Of a stretch of 64,000 bases of DNA, positions 51,970 through 59,906 are shown in pieces. The DNA is taken from positions 620,001 through 684,000 of the forward strand of contig CAVSCR010000005.1 in the NCBI GenBank assembly GCA_963726575.1, written 5' to 3'. Position 1 is the stretch's first letter. Every line of letters begins with the position of its first letter. The stretch comes from CAVSCR01 sp963726575 (GTDB lineage Bacteria; Actinomycetota; Actinomycetes; JAHEKZ01). The notes under the pieces were generated by a model that worked only from the letters and a program-made list of their open reading frames with translations, searched no databases and was not told the origin of the DNA. Both the position numbers and the translations under genes were made by a program.

Positions 51970-52459
51970 GTCGGGCAGGTCCGCGCACCAGCACCGTTCG
52001 GGCGGCCAGGTCTTGCAGCCCACGCCGGTCGCGGTTGTACACCAGCGCCGGGATGAGCAGCCCCACCAGCACCTGCCGCAACGCTGCGCGCAGCAACCCC
52101 GTTCGCTCGGTCAGCCCCTGCGGCGTCACGCTGACCACCCGCAGTGCCAGCAGTCGCTGACCGAAGCTGGCCTGGATGGTCCAGATGAACAGCGTCGACT
52201 CGAGTACGAACACCAGCAGCACCACCCAGCCGTAACCGCCCTGGCCGAGCGCGTCGCCCGGGTAGATCAGCCGCGCTACGAGCATGCTGGCCACCCAGTC
52301 GACGAACAGAGCCACGAGGCGTCGCCCCCAGCCGGTGACCGATCCCGGGCCTTGTCCGGGCAGGCCCAGCCGTTCGCCGGGATAGCCGACCTCGGTACCT
52401 GCCGCGGACGCCGCCGCCCGGGGTCCGGACAGCCACGAGCCGAGGTCACCGCGATCCAC
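51941..52459 (-). CDS. RDD-family membrane protein
   Basis: A 172-residue protein with an RDD domain (about 48-160): a polar N-terminus, then GWGRRLVALFVDWVASMLVA (RDD variant), a second helix GWVVLLVFVLESTLFIWTIQ, the ASFGQRLLALRVV segment and a third helix near 130-148. Function of such domains is mostly unknown; some relate to ion transport. GTG 52459 follows a TAGCCT box by 6 nt. It is divergent from glnA and convergent with DUF4191, overlapping it by 29 nt. Confidence 0.87.
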   Translation of the reverse strand: MDRGDLGSWLSGPRAAASAAGTEVGYPGERLGLPGQGPGSVTGWGRRLVALFVDWVASMLVARLIYPGDALGQGGYGWVVLLVFVLESTLFIWTIQASFGQRLLALRVVSVTPQGLTERTGLLRAALRQVLVGLLIPALVYNRDRRGLQDLAARTVLVRGPARPTPSAPSAA

Positions 52460-52465
52460 GCCCTG

Positions 52466-52471
52466 AGGCTA
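52466..52471 (-). promoter_or_regulatory. -10 box of the RDD gene
   Basis: TAGCCT on the minus strand, 6 nt before GTG 52459. The GlnR-like site begins only 22 nt upstream of it. Confidence 0.5.
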
Positions 52472-52492
52472 ATCGTGAGATCGCGGGCGGAC

Positions 52493-52530
52493 GTAACACG
52501 GGTGAAACACTCGAGACACCGACGGGAAAT
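52493..52530 (+). promoter_or_regulatory. GlnR-type box upstream of glnA
   Basis: GTAAC, 6 nt, GAAAC, 6 nt, GACAC, 6 nt, GAAAT: the a-b-a-b layout with exact 6-nt spacers of actinobacterial GlnR sites, the first pair being perfect. It ends 10 nt before a TAGGGT -10 box (52541-52546), a position suited to nitrogen-responsive control of glnA. Confidence 0.8.
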
Positions 52531-52540
52531 GCCCACTTCC

Positions 52541-52546
52541 TAGGGT
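52541..52546 (+). promoter_or_regulatory. -10 box of glnA
   Basis: TAGGGT; transcription would start near 52553, leaving a leader of about 60 nt with AGGAGCAAGG before ATG 52613. Confidence 0.6.
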
Positions 52547-52612
52547 CGCCACATCGCCGGACCGTTCCCCCGGGCGGCGGTCCCCTCGGTCCGACCACTG
52601 TCAGGAGCAAGG

Positions 52613-54037
52613 ATGTTCTCCAGCGCCGACGACGTCCTGTCGTTCATCCGCAACGAAGACGTCACGTTCGTCGATGTCCGCTTCAGCGACCTGCCCGGCG
52701 TGATGCAGCACTTCAACGTCCCGGCCGCCGCGTTCGGGCGTGAGGCCTTCGAAGAGGGTCTGATGTTCGACGGCTCGTCGATCCGCGGCTTCCAGGCGAT
52801 CCACGAGTCGGACATGAAGCTGATCCCCGACCCCAAGACGGCGTTCGTCGACCCGTTCCGCATCGAGAAGACGCTGGTCATGAACTTCTCGATCCGCGAC
52901 CCCTTCACCGACGAGCCGTACAGCCGCGACCCGCGCAACATCGCGGCCAAGGCCGAGGCGTACCTGAAGAGCACCGGCATCGCCGACACCGCCTACTTCG
53001 GACCCGAGGCCGAGTTCTACGTCTTCGACGACGTGCGGTTCGAGACCAAGTCGAACACCGCGAGCTACTCGGTCGACTCGATCGAGGCTGCTTGGAACAG
53101 CGCCCGCACCGAGGAGGGCGGAAACCTCGGCTACAAGACCCGCTACAAGGGTGGCTACTTCCCGGTTCCCCCGGTTGACCATTTCGCCGACCTGCGCGAC
53201 GCCATGGTGCTGGCGCTCGGCCAGGTGGGGATCGACGTCGAGCGTGCCCACCACGAGGTCGGCACCGCCGGACAGGCCGAGATCAACTACCGGTTCTCGA
53301 CGCTGCTGCACTCCGGCGACCAGCTGATGCTGTTCAAGTACGTCATCAAGAACGTCGCCTGGCAGCACGGTCACACCGCCACCTTCATGCCCAAGCCGAT
53401 CTTCGGTGACAACGGCTCGGGCATGCACGTGCACCAGAGCCTCTGGAAGGACGGCGTTCCGCTGTTCTACGACGAGCTGGGCTACGGCGGCCTCTCCGAC
53501 ATGGCCCGCTGGTACATCGGTGGCCTGCTCTCGCACGCGCCGTCGCTGCTCGCGTGGACCAACCCGACGGTGAACTCCTACCGCCGCCTGGTGCCCGGCT
53601 TCGAAGCGCCGGTGAACCTCGTGTACTCGCAGCGCAACCGCTCGGCGTGCATCCGCATCCCGATCACGGGGTCGAACGCCAAGGCCAAGCGCATCGAGTT
53701 CCGCGTGCCAGACCCGTCGGCCAACCCGTACCTCGCCTACTCGGCAATGCTCATGGCCGGCCTCGACGGGATCAAGAACAAGATCGAGCCCCCGGAGCCC
53801 GTCGACAAGGACCTGTACGAGCTGCCGCCCGAGGAGCGTCACGACATCGCGCAGGTACCGGGCTCGCTTCCCGAGGTGCTCACCGCCCTCGAAGCCGACC
53901 ACGACTACCTGACCGAGGGTGGCGTCTTCACCGACGACCTCATCGAGACCTGGATCGACTGGAAGCGCACGAACGAGGTGGCACCGGTGCAGCTGCGCCC
54001 GACGCCACACGAGTTCGAGCTCTACTACGACATCTGA
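52613..54037 (+). CDS. glnA: Glutamine synthetase type I (GlnA)
   Basis: Assimilates ammonia into glutamine; dodecameric cytoplasmic enzyme. The 474-residue GSI-beta protein has the N-terminal FVDVRFSDLPGVMQHF with the Asp50-region, catalytic AYFGPEAEFYVFDDV, AHHEVGTAGQAEINYRF, ATP/His motif FGDNGSGMHVHQSLW, RIPITGSNAKAKRIEFRVPD, and the adenylylation-site region DKDLYELPPEE with the modifiable Tyr, so covalent control is expected. Transcription is probably under GlnR. ATG 52613 has AGGAG upstream. Confidence 0.97.
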   Translation: MFSSADDVLSFIRNEDVTFVDVRFSDLPGVMQHFNVPAAAFGREAFEEGLMFDGSSIRGFQAIHESDMKLIPDPKTAFVDPFRIEKTLVMNFSIRDPFTDEPYSRDPRNIAAKAEAYLKSTGIADTAYFGPEAEFYVFDDVRFETKSNTASYSVDSIEAAWNSARTEEGGNLGYKTRYKGGYFPVPPVDHFADLRDAMVLALGQVGIDVERAHHEVGTAGQAEINYRFSTLLHSGDQLMLFKYVIKNVAWQHGHTATFMPKPIFGDNGSGMHVHQSLWKDGVPLFYDELGYGGLSDMARWYIGGLLSHAPSLLAWTNPTVNSYRRLVPGFEAPVNLVYSQRNRSACIRIPITGSNAKAKRIEFRVPDPSANPYLAYSAMLMAGLDGIKNKIEPPEPVDKDLYELPPEERHDIAQVPGSLPEVLTALEADHDYLTEGGVFTDDLIETWIDWKRTNEVAPVQLRPTPHEFELYYDI

Positions 54038-54082
54038 GTTCTCTAGGGCTCTGACCTGCGCTTTGCCTCGGCGTGTCCGTCT

Positions 54083-54572
54083 CAGTCCGCAGCGAGTCCG
54101 CAAGACGTGCGGCGAAGACCGCGCCGATGGCTGCGCCGGATGTGCCGTCGCGGTCCGGCCAGGGGTGGGCGGATGTGTCCAGCGTCGTCTTCGCACTGGC
54201 ATGTCGAAGCCGCGCCTGGACAACCTTCACATCTAGTCCCGAGGCGATCAGCAGGCTCGCGAGATGGCGCCGGAGGTCGTGCATTCGATAGTCGGAAGGC
54301 AATCCACTGACCTTGGTGCGAGCGGCTCGTACCGCACGCTCGAGCGTGCGCGGGTGCAGCTGGTCGCGCCACTCGTTGACGAGCAGCCAGTTGGTCAAGC
54401 GGTGGCGGGCAACGTGAGCCGAGAGCTCGAGTGAGAGCTCGGCTGGGATCGGGATCGCCGTGCGTGACGTCTCCGCCTTGAGGGGTCTGGCCGGATACTG
54501 CAGAGGTGGGTGCAGGAGGCCGCGCATGAAGTCGACGTCGCAAACTCGTAGCCCGCAGGACTCCCCCACCAC
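54083..54572 (-). pseudogene. Tyrosine recombinase (phage-type integrase) remnant
   Basis: C-terminal half of a site-specific integrase of actinobacterial integrative elements: GLRVCDVDFMRG, PARPLKAETSRTAIPIPAEL, WLLVNEWRDQLHPRTLERA and MHDLRRHLASLLIASGLDVK, then VQARLRHASAKTTLDTSAHP. The His-x-x-Arg box is intact, but the nucleophile Tyr expected in LDTYGHLWPD is Ser, and the N-terminal DNA-binding half is absent. The frame then runs on into the antisense of glnA. It is a dead fragment, marking the boundary where conserved gene order ends and accessory genes begin. No attachment-site repeats were found. Confidence 0.82.
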
Positions 54573-54970
54573 TGAGGCCGGCGATCGCAGCCCAGCTGAA
54601 CGTCGAGGTCCCCCCCGACGGGCGGGTCCTGGGCCATGGTGTTCCAGACGAGCTGCCGGCCGAGGTCGGTTAGCAGGTCGCCCAGATCGCCGCCCAAGCT
54701 GCGACTCTTCGGCTGGAGCGGATCCTGCTGCAGCGAAGGCCCTGAACCGGGATGACCGACGGCTGTTGACCAGGGTCGCCAGGCAGGCCGTCCGGTCTCA
54801 GCAGGCGTTCCTGTTGGCCGTCTGACGGGCTCGTAGGTGGGGTCGACCGCGAGGGCGGCCCCACCCAAACCGACAGTCAGATGGTTGAAACGCGGAGCAC
54901 TGTAACCGGCATTCTGTGCGATCCATTCTGTGCGATCCGGTGGGCTTGGAGGGCCTTGGTGGGATTCGAT
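54573..54970. other. Gene-free stretch after the integrase remnant
   Basis: About 400 nt with no supported gene on either strand. Open frames here have no family resemblance or ribosome sites. It may be decayed mobile-element DNA. It contains the 14-bp direct repeat at 54911-54938. Confidence 0.5.
54911..54938. repeat. Two perfect tandem copies of a 14-mer
   Basis: ATTCTGTGCGATCC occurs at 54911-54924 and again at 54925-54938 with no spacer. Two adjacent copies could be an operator pair or a recent slippage duplication. Confidence 0.7.
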
Positions 54971-54995
54971 GGAACCTTTCTGCCTTGTCGCGGTT
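54971..54995 (+). promoter_or_regulatory. ECF-sigma-type promoter of the sigma factor gene
   Basis: GGAACC (54971-54976), a 16-nt spacer, and GTT (54993-54995) match the usual GGAAC/GTT-type ECF sigma promoter, about 30 nt before the sigma gene start. It suggests autoregulation. Confidence 0.5.
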
Positions 54996-55024
54996 CATCT
55001 GTGTGAGCCGTGGAGGTGACGCCG

Positions 55025-55597
55025 GTGTCCGACGCCGAGTCGTTCGACGCCTTCTACGCGGCCAACCGGCAGGGGATGTTGCGTTACGCGTACGTGCTAA
55101 CCGGGGATCGGGTCGAGGCTCAAGACGCCGTCCAGGAAGCGTTTGCCCGGGCTTGGCAGCATTGGAGCAGCGTCCGGGCGGGTCCGGACCCGCAGGCTTG
55201 GGTACGCACGGTGACCTGGCGGATCGCGGCGAACCGGTGGCGACACTTGGCGGCTGGGGCCCGAGCGATGGCTCGGCTTGGGCCGTCACTTCCGGTGTCG
55301 GACACCTCTGCCGATGCGGTTTCCCTGATGGCAGCGCTGCGCCGGATTCCCGACGCGCAACGGCGGGCACTGGTCTTGCACTATCTGCTGGGGCTGTCGA
55401 TTGATGAGGTGGCGTTTGAAACGGATACCCCGTCCGGCACCGTGAAGACCAGGCTGGCCCGCGGTCGGGCCAGGCTTGCCGGGTTGCTTTCCGATGAGCC
55501 CGACTCAGCTGCTGACCGTGTTGTGAACGCTACTGGCCTATCAGCAGCAGATCCCGGACCCCAGTCGGGACCTGAGCTAGGGGGTCAGAGTGCCTGA
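55025..55597 (+). CDS. ECF (SigE-family) RNA polymerase sigma factor
   Basis: A 190-residue group 4 sigma factor. Region 2 (about 5-75) has FDAFYAANRQGMLRYAYVLT, DRVEAQDAVQEAFARAWQHW; the sigma2-4 linker has WVRTVTWRIAANRWRH; region 4 (about 105-155) has LRRIPDAQRRALVLHYLLGL and a helix-turn-helix SIDEVAFETDTPSGTVKTRLARGRARL (within it, SGTVKTR contacts -35 DNA). GTG 55025 has GGAGGT 7 nt upstream; GTG 55010 is the alternative. The end overlaps the beta-propeller gene by 8 nt. No classical zinc anti-sigma gene is adjacent. Confidence 0.9.
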   Translation: MSDAESFDAFYAANRQGMLRYAYVLTGDRVEAQDAVQEAFARAWQHWSSVRAGPDPQAWVRTVTWRIAANRWRHLAAGARAMARLGPSLPVSDTSADAVSLMAALRRIPDAQRRALVLHYLLGLSIDEVAFETDTPSGTVKTRLARGRARLAGLLSDEPDSAADRVVNATGLSAADPGPQSGPELGGQSA

Positions 55598-56693
55598 CAC
55601 CTGGACCGAACTAGCCGACACGGTGGACCGCGACCTGTCCACCGTTGAGTGGGCAGACCCGGCCAACATTCGAGCTCGTGGCGTGGCTCGTCGCCGACAC
55701 GGCCACGTCGTCGCGGCCGCTGCCGCCGTCGCCGCGGTCTTGCTCGTTGCCGTACTAGCGGCCCTGCGCTTGGTTGACACCACGACGCCGCCGCCACAGC
55801 CGATCACCACCGCGACACCAACGTCGACGCCGACCGCGCCGGCCCACTCCGCCGCGATCATCGTGCAGTGTGGGCTGGGGCTGTGCGCCGTTAACCCCCG
55901 CGCCGGAGCGAGTCGGCAACTGCCGTCCTGGGCGGGGTTCGTCAGCGGCGGCGACATCATCGCCACCTCCCCTGACGGCACCCACGTCGCGTACGACGGT
56001 GCTCAAGGATCGGTACAGATCTCGGACCTGTCCAGCAAGCAGACGCAGACGCTGCCGACCGGATCGGGGTGGCAGATGGCGATCCACTGGACGCCCGACG
56101 GCGTCACATTCGGCAGGTTTGCCGTTCAAGCGAATCCAGACTTCCTCGTCACTCACACGCGCAACAGCCAGATCGTCAGCCAGCAGACCTACCGGCTAGC
56201 ACCCTCTACTGCCACTGCCCGGGCCAACGTGCTCCCGAGCTGGAGCCCGGACGGGAACCGGGTGGCCTTCAGCGCCATGGGTCGGGACAACATCCGCCAT
56301 CTCTACGTGATGTCTGCCGACGGCACCAACGTGCTGGAGCTCAACTCGGGCACCAGCCGCGGAGGGGTTGTCCAGCCTGCCTGGTCCCCCGACGGAACCC
56401 GGATCGCCTACGTCGACTGGAACGGAACTGCCGGGAGTCAGGTGCATCTGTTCTTGATCGACCCCGACGGGTCGAACCGCACCGACCTCGGGAGCATCGG
56501 TAACGGCGTCGAGGACAAGACCGTGGGGGCCGGGATCGCCTGGTCACCCGACGGCAAGTCGATCGCGTTTTTGGGCAAGAACCTCACGACCCCGGGGTGG
56601 GCGCTCTACGTCAAGGATCTCGGCGGCGCCACACGCCGGCTGCCCATCACGGGCGTCTCCGGGTTCACCATCGCCTGGGCCGCAGGATCATGA
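55590..56693 (+). CDS. Membrane-anchored PD40/TolB-like beta-propeller, candidate anti-sigma partner
   Basis: A 367-residue single-pass protein: a 38-residue cytoplasmic N-terminus MPDTWTELADTVDRDLSTVE, a membrane helix (about 39-61), a Thr/Pro linker, then WD40-like PD40 repeats outside the membrane (IIATSPDGTHVAYDG, PSWSPDGNRVAFSA, PAWSPDGTRIAYVDW, IAWSPDGKSIAFLG). GTG 55590 overlaps the sigma gene and has AGGGGGT upstream. A short cytoplasmic tail, helix and sensor domain coupled to an ECF sigma is the layout of an anti-sigma factor, though no zinc or known anti-sigma motif is seen; the role is inference. Confidence 0.82.
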   Translation: MPDTWTELADTVDRDLSTVEWADPANIRARGVARRRHGHVVAAAAAVAAVLLVAVLAALRLVDTTTPPPQPITTATPTSTPTAPAHSAAIIVQCGLGLCAVNPRAGASRQLPSWAGFVSGGDIIATSPDGTHVAYDGAQGSVQISDLSSKQTQTLPTGSGWQMAIHWTPDGVTFGRFAVQANPDFLVTHTRNSQIVSQQTYRLAPSTATARANVLPSWSPDGNRVAFSAMGRDNIRHLYVMSADGTNVLELNSGTSRGGVVQPAWSPDGTRIAYVDWNGTAGSQVHLFLIDPDGSNRTDLGSIGNGVEDKTVGAGIAWSPDGKSIAFLGKNLTTPGWALYVKDLGGATRRLPITGVSGFTIAWAAGS

Positions 56694-56807
56694 ACAGGGT
56701 TCGGCGGTCCGATATCGGATCATCCAGGACGCTCCCCAGCATGGCACAGGGTCCTAGCTCGACGAGGACCGTCGGCACAGACACCTCTCGTTGATCGGAG
56801 GCACACG

Positions 56808-58346
56808 GTGGGCGTGCGGCGGAGGTTGGTTCTGGGTCAGATGATGAACGTTCGACGTCTGCTGGCGCTAGCGGTCGCGTCGGTGGTCTTGGTGGGGCTG
56901 GCGCCATCGTGGGGCGCGGCCAGCCAGCTGGCTGCCTCCCCGGGGATCGTCTGGGGCCGTTGTTCCGATCCGTTTCTGCGGGCCGCTCATGCCTCTTGCG
57001 GCTTTCTTTCGGTGCCGTTGGACTACGCCGACCCAACCGGCGCGACAATCAAGCTCACCGTGTCTCGGGTGTTGCACACCAGTTCTCCGGCGCACTACCA
57101 AGGGGTGATGGTGGTGAACCCGGGTGGCCCCGGCTCGTCGGGGCTGAGTCAGTCAACGATGGGCACCCAGATCCCGCGCGGGGTCGGCGGGGACTACGAC
57201 TGGGTCGGATATGACCCACGAGGCATCGGTTCGAGCATCCCGGCGTTGTCGTGCAAGCCGAACTACTTCCACGCCCGACGACCGGCCTACACGCCGACCT
57301 CATCGGCCGACGTGACGGCGTGGCGGGCTCGCACCCGCTCCTACGCCCGCGCCTGCGAGGCAAAGAACCCCACCCTGTTGCCCTTCATGACCACGGCCGA
57401 CTCGGCACGCGACCTGGACTCGATCCGTCAAGCACTCGGGGTGTCTCAGATCAGCTTCTGGGGATCGGGCTACGGAACCTACCTCGGCCAGGTGTATGCC
57501 ACGTTGTTCCCGAACCATGTCGATCGGATGGTCCTGGACAGCAACGTCGACCCCCGCACCCCCTGGTATGCGACCACTCTGAGCATCGACCAACCGATGC
57601 AGCGCACCTTGGGGATCTGGTTCGGTTGGATCGCCCGTCACCAGAAGCACTATCACCTAGGCCGAACCCGCCGGGCCGTGCGCCACCTGTTCGAGAAGAC
57701 CGAAGCGGCCCTGGCCCACCACCCCGCGGGCGGTGTCGTCGGCCCCGCCGAATGGGTCGATGTCTTCTTCATCGTGCCGATTTACCGGCAATACGAATGG
57801 CCGGGCGCCGCCGACATCTTCGCCGCCTGGGTGCACCAACACGCGGCGGGACAGCTGATCACCTGGTACCAGGAGCTGGACGCGCCTGGGAACGACAACT
57901 ACACCGCAGCCAACCTGGCGACCCGCTGCACCGACGCCCCGTGGCCCAAGTCGTGGGACCGTTGGTTCACCCACGCCTGGACCAACAACGCCACAGCGCC
58001 GTTCGGCACCTGGGCCAACACCTGGTACGACGCCCCGTGTCTTGACTGGGCAGTGCCGCCCTCGACACCGGTCCACATTTCCGGCGGGTCGATCCCGGCC
58101 CTGCTCATCGACGAGACCCTCGACGCAGCCACCCCGTTCCACGGCGACCTTGCGGTCCGGGCCCGGTTCCCCGACGCTCGGCTGATCGCCGTCCGAGGCG
58201 GCACCTCCTACGCCAACACACTGTCCGGAAACCACTGCGTCGACCAACCGATCACCAGATTCCTGGCCACCGGAAACCTGCCACCGCGACTGCCAGGACG
58301 ACACGCCGACGTCAACTGCCGGCACCTACCACTACCCACACCCTGA
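56808..58346 (+). CDS. Secreted tripeptidyl-aminopeptidase-like alpha/beta hydrolase lacking catalytic residues
   Basis: A 512-residue exported protein with a signal peptide (about 14-42) and the fold of Streptomyces tripeptidyl aminopeptidases: GIVWGRCSDP, CGFLSVPLDYADPTGATIKL, the oxyanion VVNPGGPGSSGLS, VGYDPRGIGSS, and a long lid (about 250-400). Where homologues have GFSYGTYLG with the Ser nucleophile, this protein has GSGYGTYLG (Ser to Gly). The Asp in LLIDETLDAATP is kept, but the GHG His before LSGNHCVD is replaced (GGTSYANTLSGN). It is probably a pseudoenzyme. GTG 56808 has GGAGG 6 nt upstream. Confidence 0.85.
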   Translation: MGVRRRLVLGQMMNVRRLLALAVASVVLVGLAPSWGAASQLAASPGIVWGRCSDPFLRAAHASCGFLSVPLDYADPTGATIKLTVSRVLHTSSPAHYQGVMVVNPGGPGSSGLSQSTMGTQIPRGVGGDYDWVGYDPRGIGSSIPALSCKPNYFHARRPAYTPTSSADVTAWRARTRSYARACEAKNPTLLPFMTTADSARDLDSIRQALGVSQISFWGSGYGTYLGQVYATLFPNHVDRMVLDSNVDPRTPWYATTLSIDQPMQRTLGIWFGWIARHQKHYHLGRTRRAVRHLFEKTEAALAHHPAGGVVGPAEWVDVFFIVPIYRQYEWPGAADIFAAWVHQHAAGQLITWYQELDAPGNDNYTAANLATRCTDAPWPKSWDRWFTHAWTNNATAPFGTWANTWYDAPCLDWAVPPSTPVHISGGSIPALLIDETLDAATPFHGDLAVRARFPDARLIAVRGGTSYANTLSGNHCVDQPITRFLATGNLPPRLPGRHADVNCRHLPLPTP

Positions 58347-58697
58347 CCCACCCCGCCGCACCAGACCCCAGCGGATTCGGATCACATAAGCAGGTGTGGC
58401 CAACCGCCAATCCGGCGACAGCGCGGGTGCACGCGAAGTGCCGATATCGGGCTCATCGGATCGGCATTGCAGGGATGTTGGTCGGACGGTTCGGTGGGTG
58501 AGGCAGGGGCCACCGGGGTTGAGGCTCTTCGGTCTGGTGAATGCCTGGCTGGTCATCGGTCGGTGGTCGGGCGGTGCAGGCTGACGCGGCTGCGAACTCG
58601 TGTGTTGGGGATTGTCGGTGTCGGTGGTGGGTGCGACGCTTCTGCCTTCGGCAGTGCGAGGGGGTGCTGGGTGGGTGCGTCGACGGGCCGGCGCAGC
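58347..58697. other. Intergenic region with no supported gene
   Basis: About 350 nt between the hydrolase-like gene and the winged-helix gene. The open frames are long only because of GC bias and show no family resemblance. No clear promoter or hairpin was seen. Confidence 0.5.
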
Positions 58698-59837
58698 GTG
58701 TCGTGGGGCGAGGTTTCGGCGCGCCGGCTGGGACGGCAGGGTCTGCTGGTCCCGTTCTCGCAGGCGGCTCCGGAGGACGTGGTTGCCGCGATGTGCGGGG
58801 CGCACGCGCAGGTGTTCTCGGCTGCCGAGCTCTCGGTCGGCCTTCGGCTGGCCGGCGCGACACGGGCTGACGTCCGTGCCTGCCTGTGGCCCGAGCACAG
58901 TTTGGTGAAGACCTTCGGCCCGCGCGGTACGGTCCACCTCCTGCCGGCGCGCGATCTGTCCATGTGGACCGGCGCCCTCGCCGCGATCCCGCGGCCACAA
59001 TCAGCGTCCCCCGGGGACTTCCGGCTGACACCAGAGCAGACCGAGGAGGTAATCGCAGCGATCTCGGGCGCGTTGATGGATGCCGAGCTGTCCATCGATG
59101 AACTGACCGCTGCCGTCGTGGAGCGAACCGGCCCTTGGGCTGGTGACCTTGTGGTGCCGGCCTTCCAAGGAATGTGGCCGAGGTGGCGTCAGGTGCAGTC
59201 GCTGGCCGCTCACCGGGGCGCTTTGTGCTTCGGGGAGAATCGTGGGCGCCTGGTCACCTACACCGCGCCGCGCCGCTGGATACCGGACTTCGAGCCGGCC
59301 GAGGGGAGTGCCGCGCTGCAGGATCTGCTGCGGCGCTACCTGTGGGCCTATGGACCGGCCACCTCAGCACAGTTCGCTCGGTGGCTTGGCGCGACACCCT
59401 CGTGGGCGGCGTGGCTGTTCACCTCCCTGGGTGAGGGGATCGAACCGGTCGAGCTGGCGGGCATCGATGCGTGGCAGCTGTCCGGCGAGGAGGTCCCAGC
59501 CGTGGCGGCCCAAGGCGTTCGGCTGCTTCCCTACTTCGATGCCTACGGCATTGCTGGTCAGCCGCGGGAGTTGCTCTTCCCCGGGCGCGCCGGGGAACGC
59601 GCTCTGGCCCGCGGCCAGGCCGGCAACTTCCCGGTCCTGCTGGTCGACGGCACGGTCGCCGGGGTCTGGCAGCTCAAACGCGCCGGCAAGAAGGTCGCGG
59701 TAACAGTAGAGCCGCTCGTCGTTCTGACCAAGGGACAACAACGTGAACTCGACGTTCAGGTTGCCCGCGTCGGGGACATCCTCGAAGCAACCGCAGAACT
59801 CACCATCGGACCTATCGTCATCGGCCCGCACGCGTAA
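58698..59837 (+). CDS. Winged-helix DNA-binding protein, AlkZ-like (HTH_42)
   Basis: A 379-residue protein of the AlkZ/HTH_42 family; AlkZ is a DNA glycosylase that unhooks interstrand cross-links, while many relatives are uncharacterised. It starts SWGEVSARRLGRQGLLVPFS and shows AAMCGAHAQVFSAAELSVGL, KTFGPRGTVHLLPARDL, RYLWAYGPATSAQFARWLG, and LLPYFDAYGIAG. The AlkZ catalytic QxQ motif is represented by AHAQV with only one Gln, so glycosylase activity is uncertain. GTG 58698 is inferred from homologue starts; the open frame extends to 58467. Confidence 0.78.
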   Translation: MSWGEVSARRLGRQGLLVPFSQAAPEDVVAAMCGAHAQVFSAAELSVGLRLAGATRADVRACLWPEHSLVKTFGPRGTVHLLPARDLSMWTGALAAIPRPQSASPGDFRLTPEQTEEVIAAISGALMDAELSIDELTAAVVERTGPWAGDLVVPAFQGMWPRWRQVQSLAAHRGALCFGENRGRLVTYTAPRRWIPDFEPAEGSAALQDLLRRYLWAYGPATSAQFARWLGATPSWAAWLFTSLGEGIEPVELAGIDAWQLSGEEVPAVAAQGVRLLPYFDAYGIAGQPRELLFPGRAGERALARGQAGNFPVLLVDGTVAGVWQLKRAGKKVAVTVEPLVVLTKGQQRELDVQVARVGDILEATAELTIGPIVIGPHA

Positions 59838-59906
59838 AGGCACCTGTTGAGTCCAACCACGCCCAGAGGTGCCGTTACCGGGCTGCGCCGACCCGAGCGG
59901 TCGGGC

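Noticed and set aside
54038..54110. tRNA or attachment site next to the integrase remnant
   Set aside because: No cloverleaf and no matching direct repeat were found near the glnA end.
54395..54868. Minus-strand frame as the N-terminal half of the integrase
   Set aside because: Its translation shows no integrase SAM-like core or AT-hook features, and it is in a different frame from the catalytic fragment.
58467..58697. N-terminal extension of the winged-helix gene
   Set aside because: The 77 extra residues are Gly/Arg/Val-rich without homology; the family begins at SWGEVSARRL.
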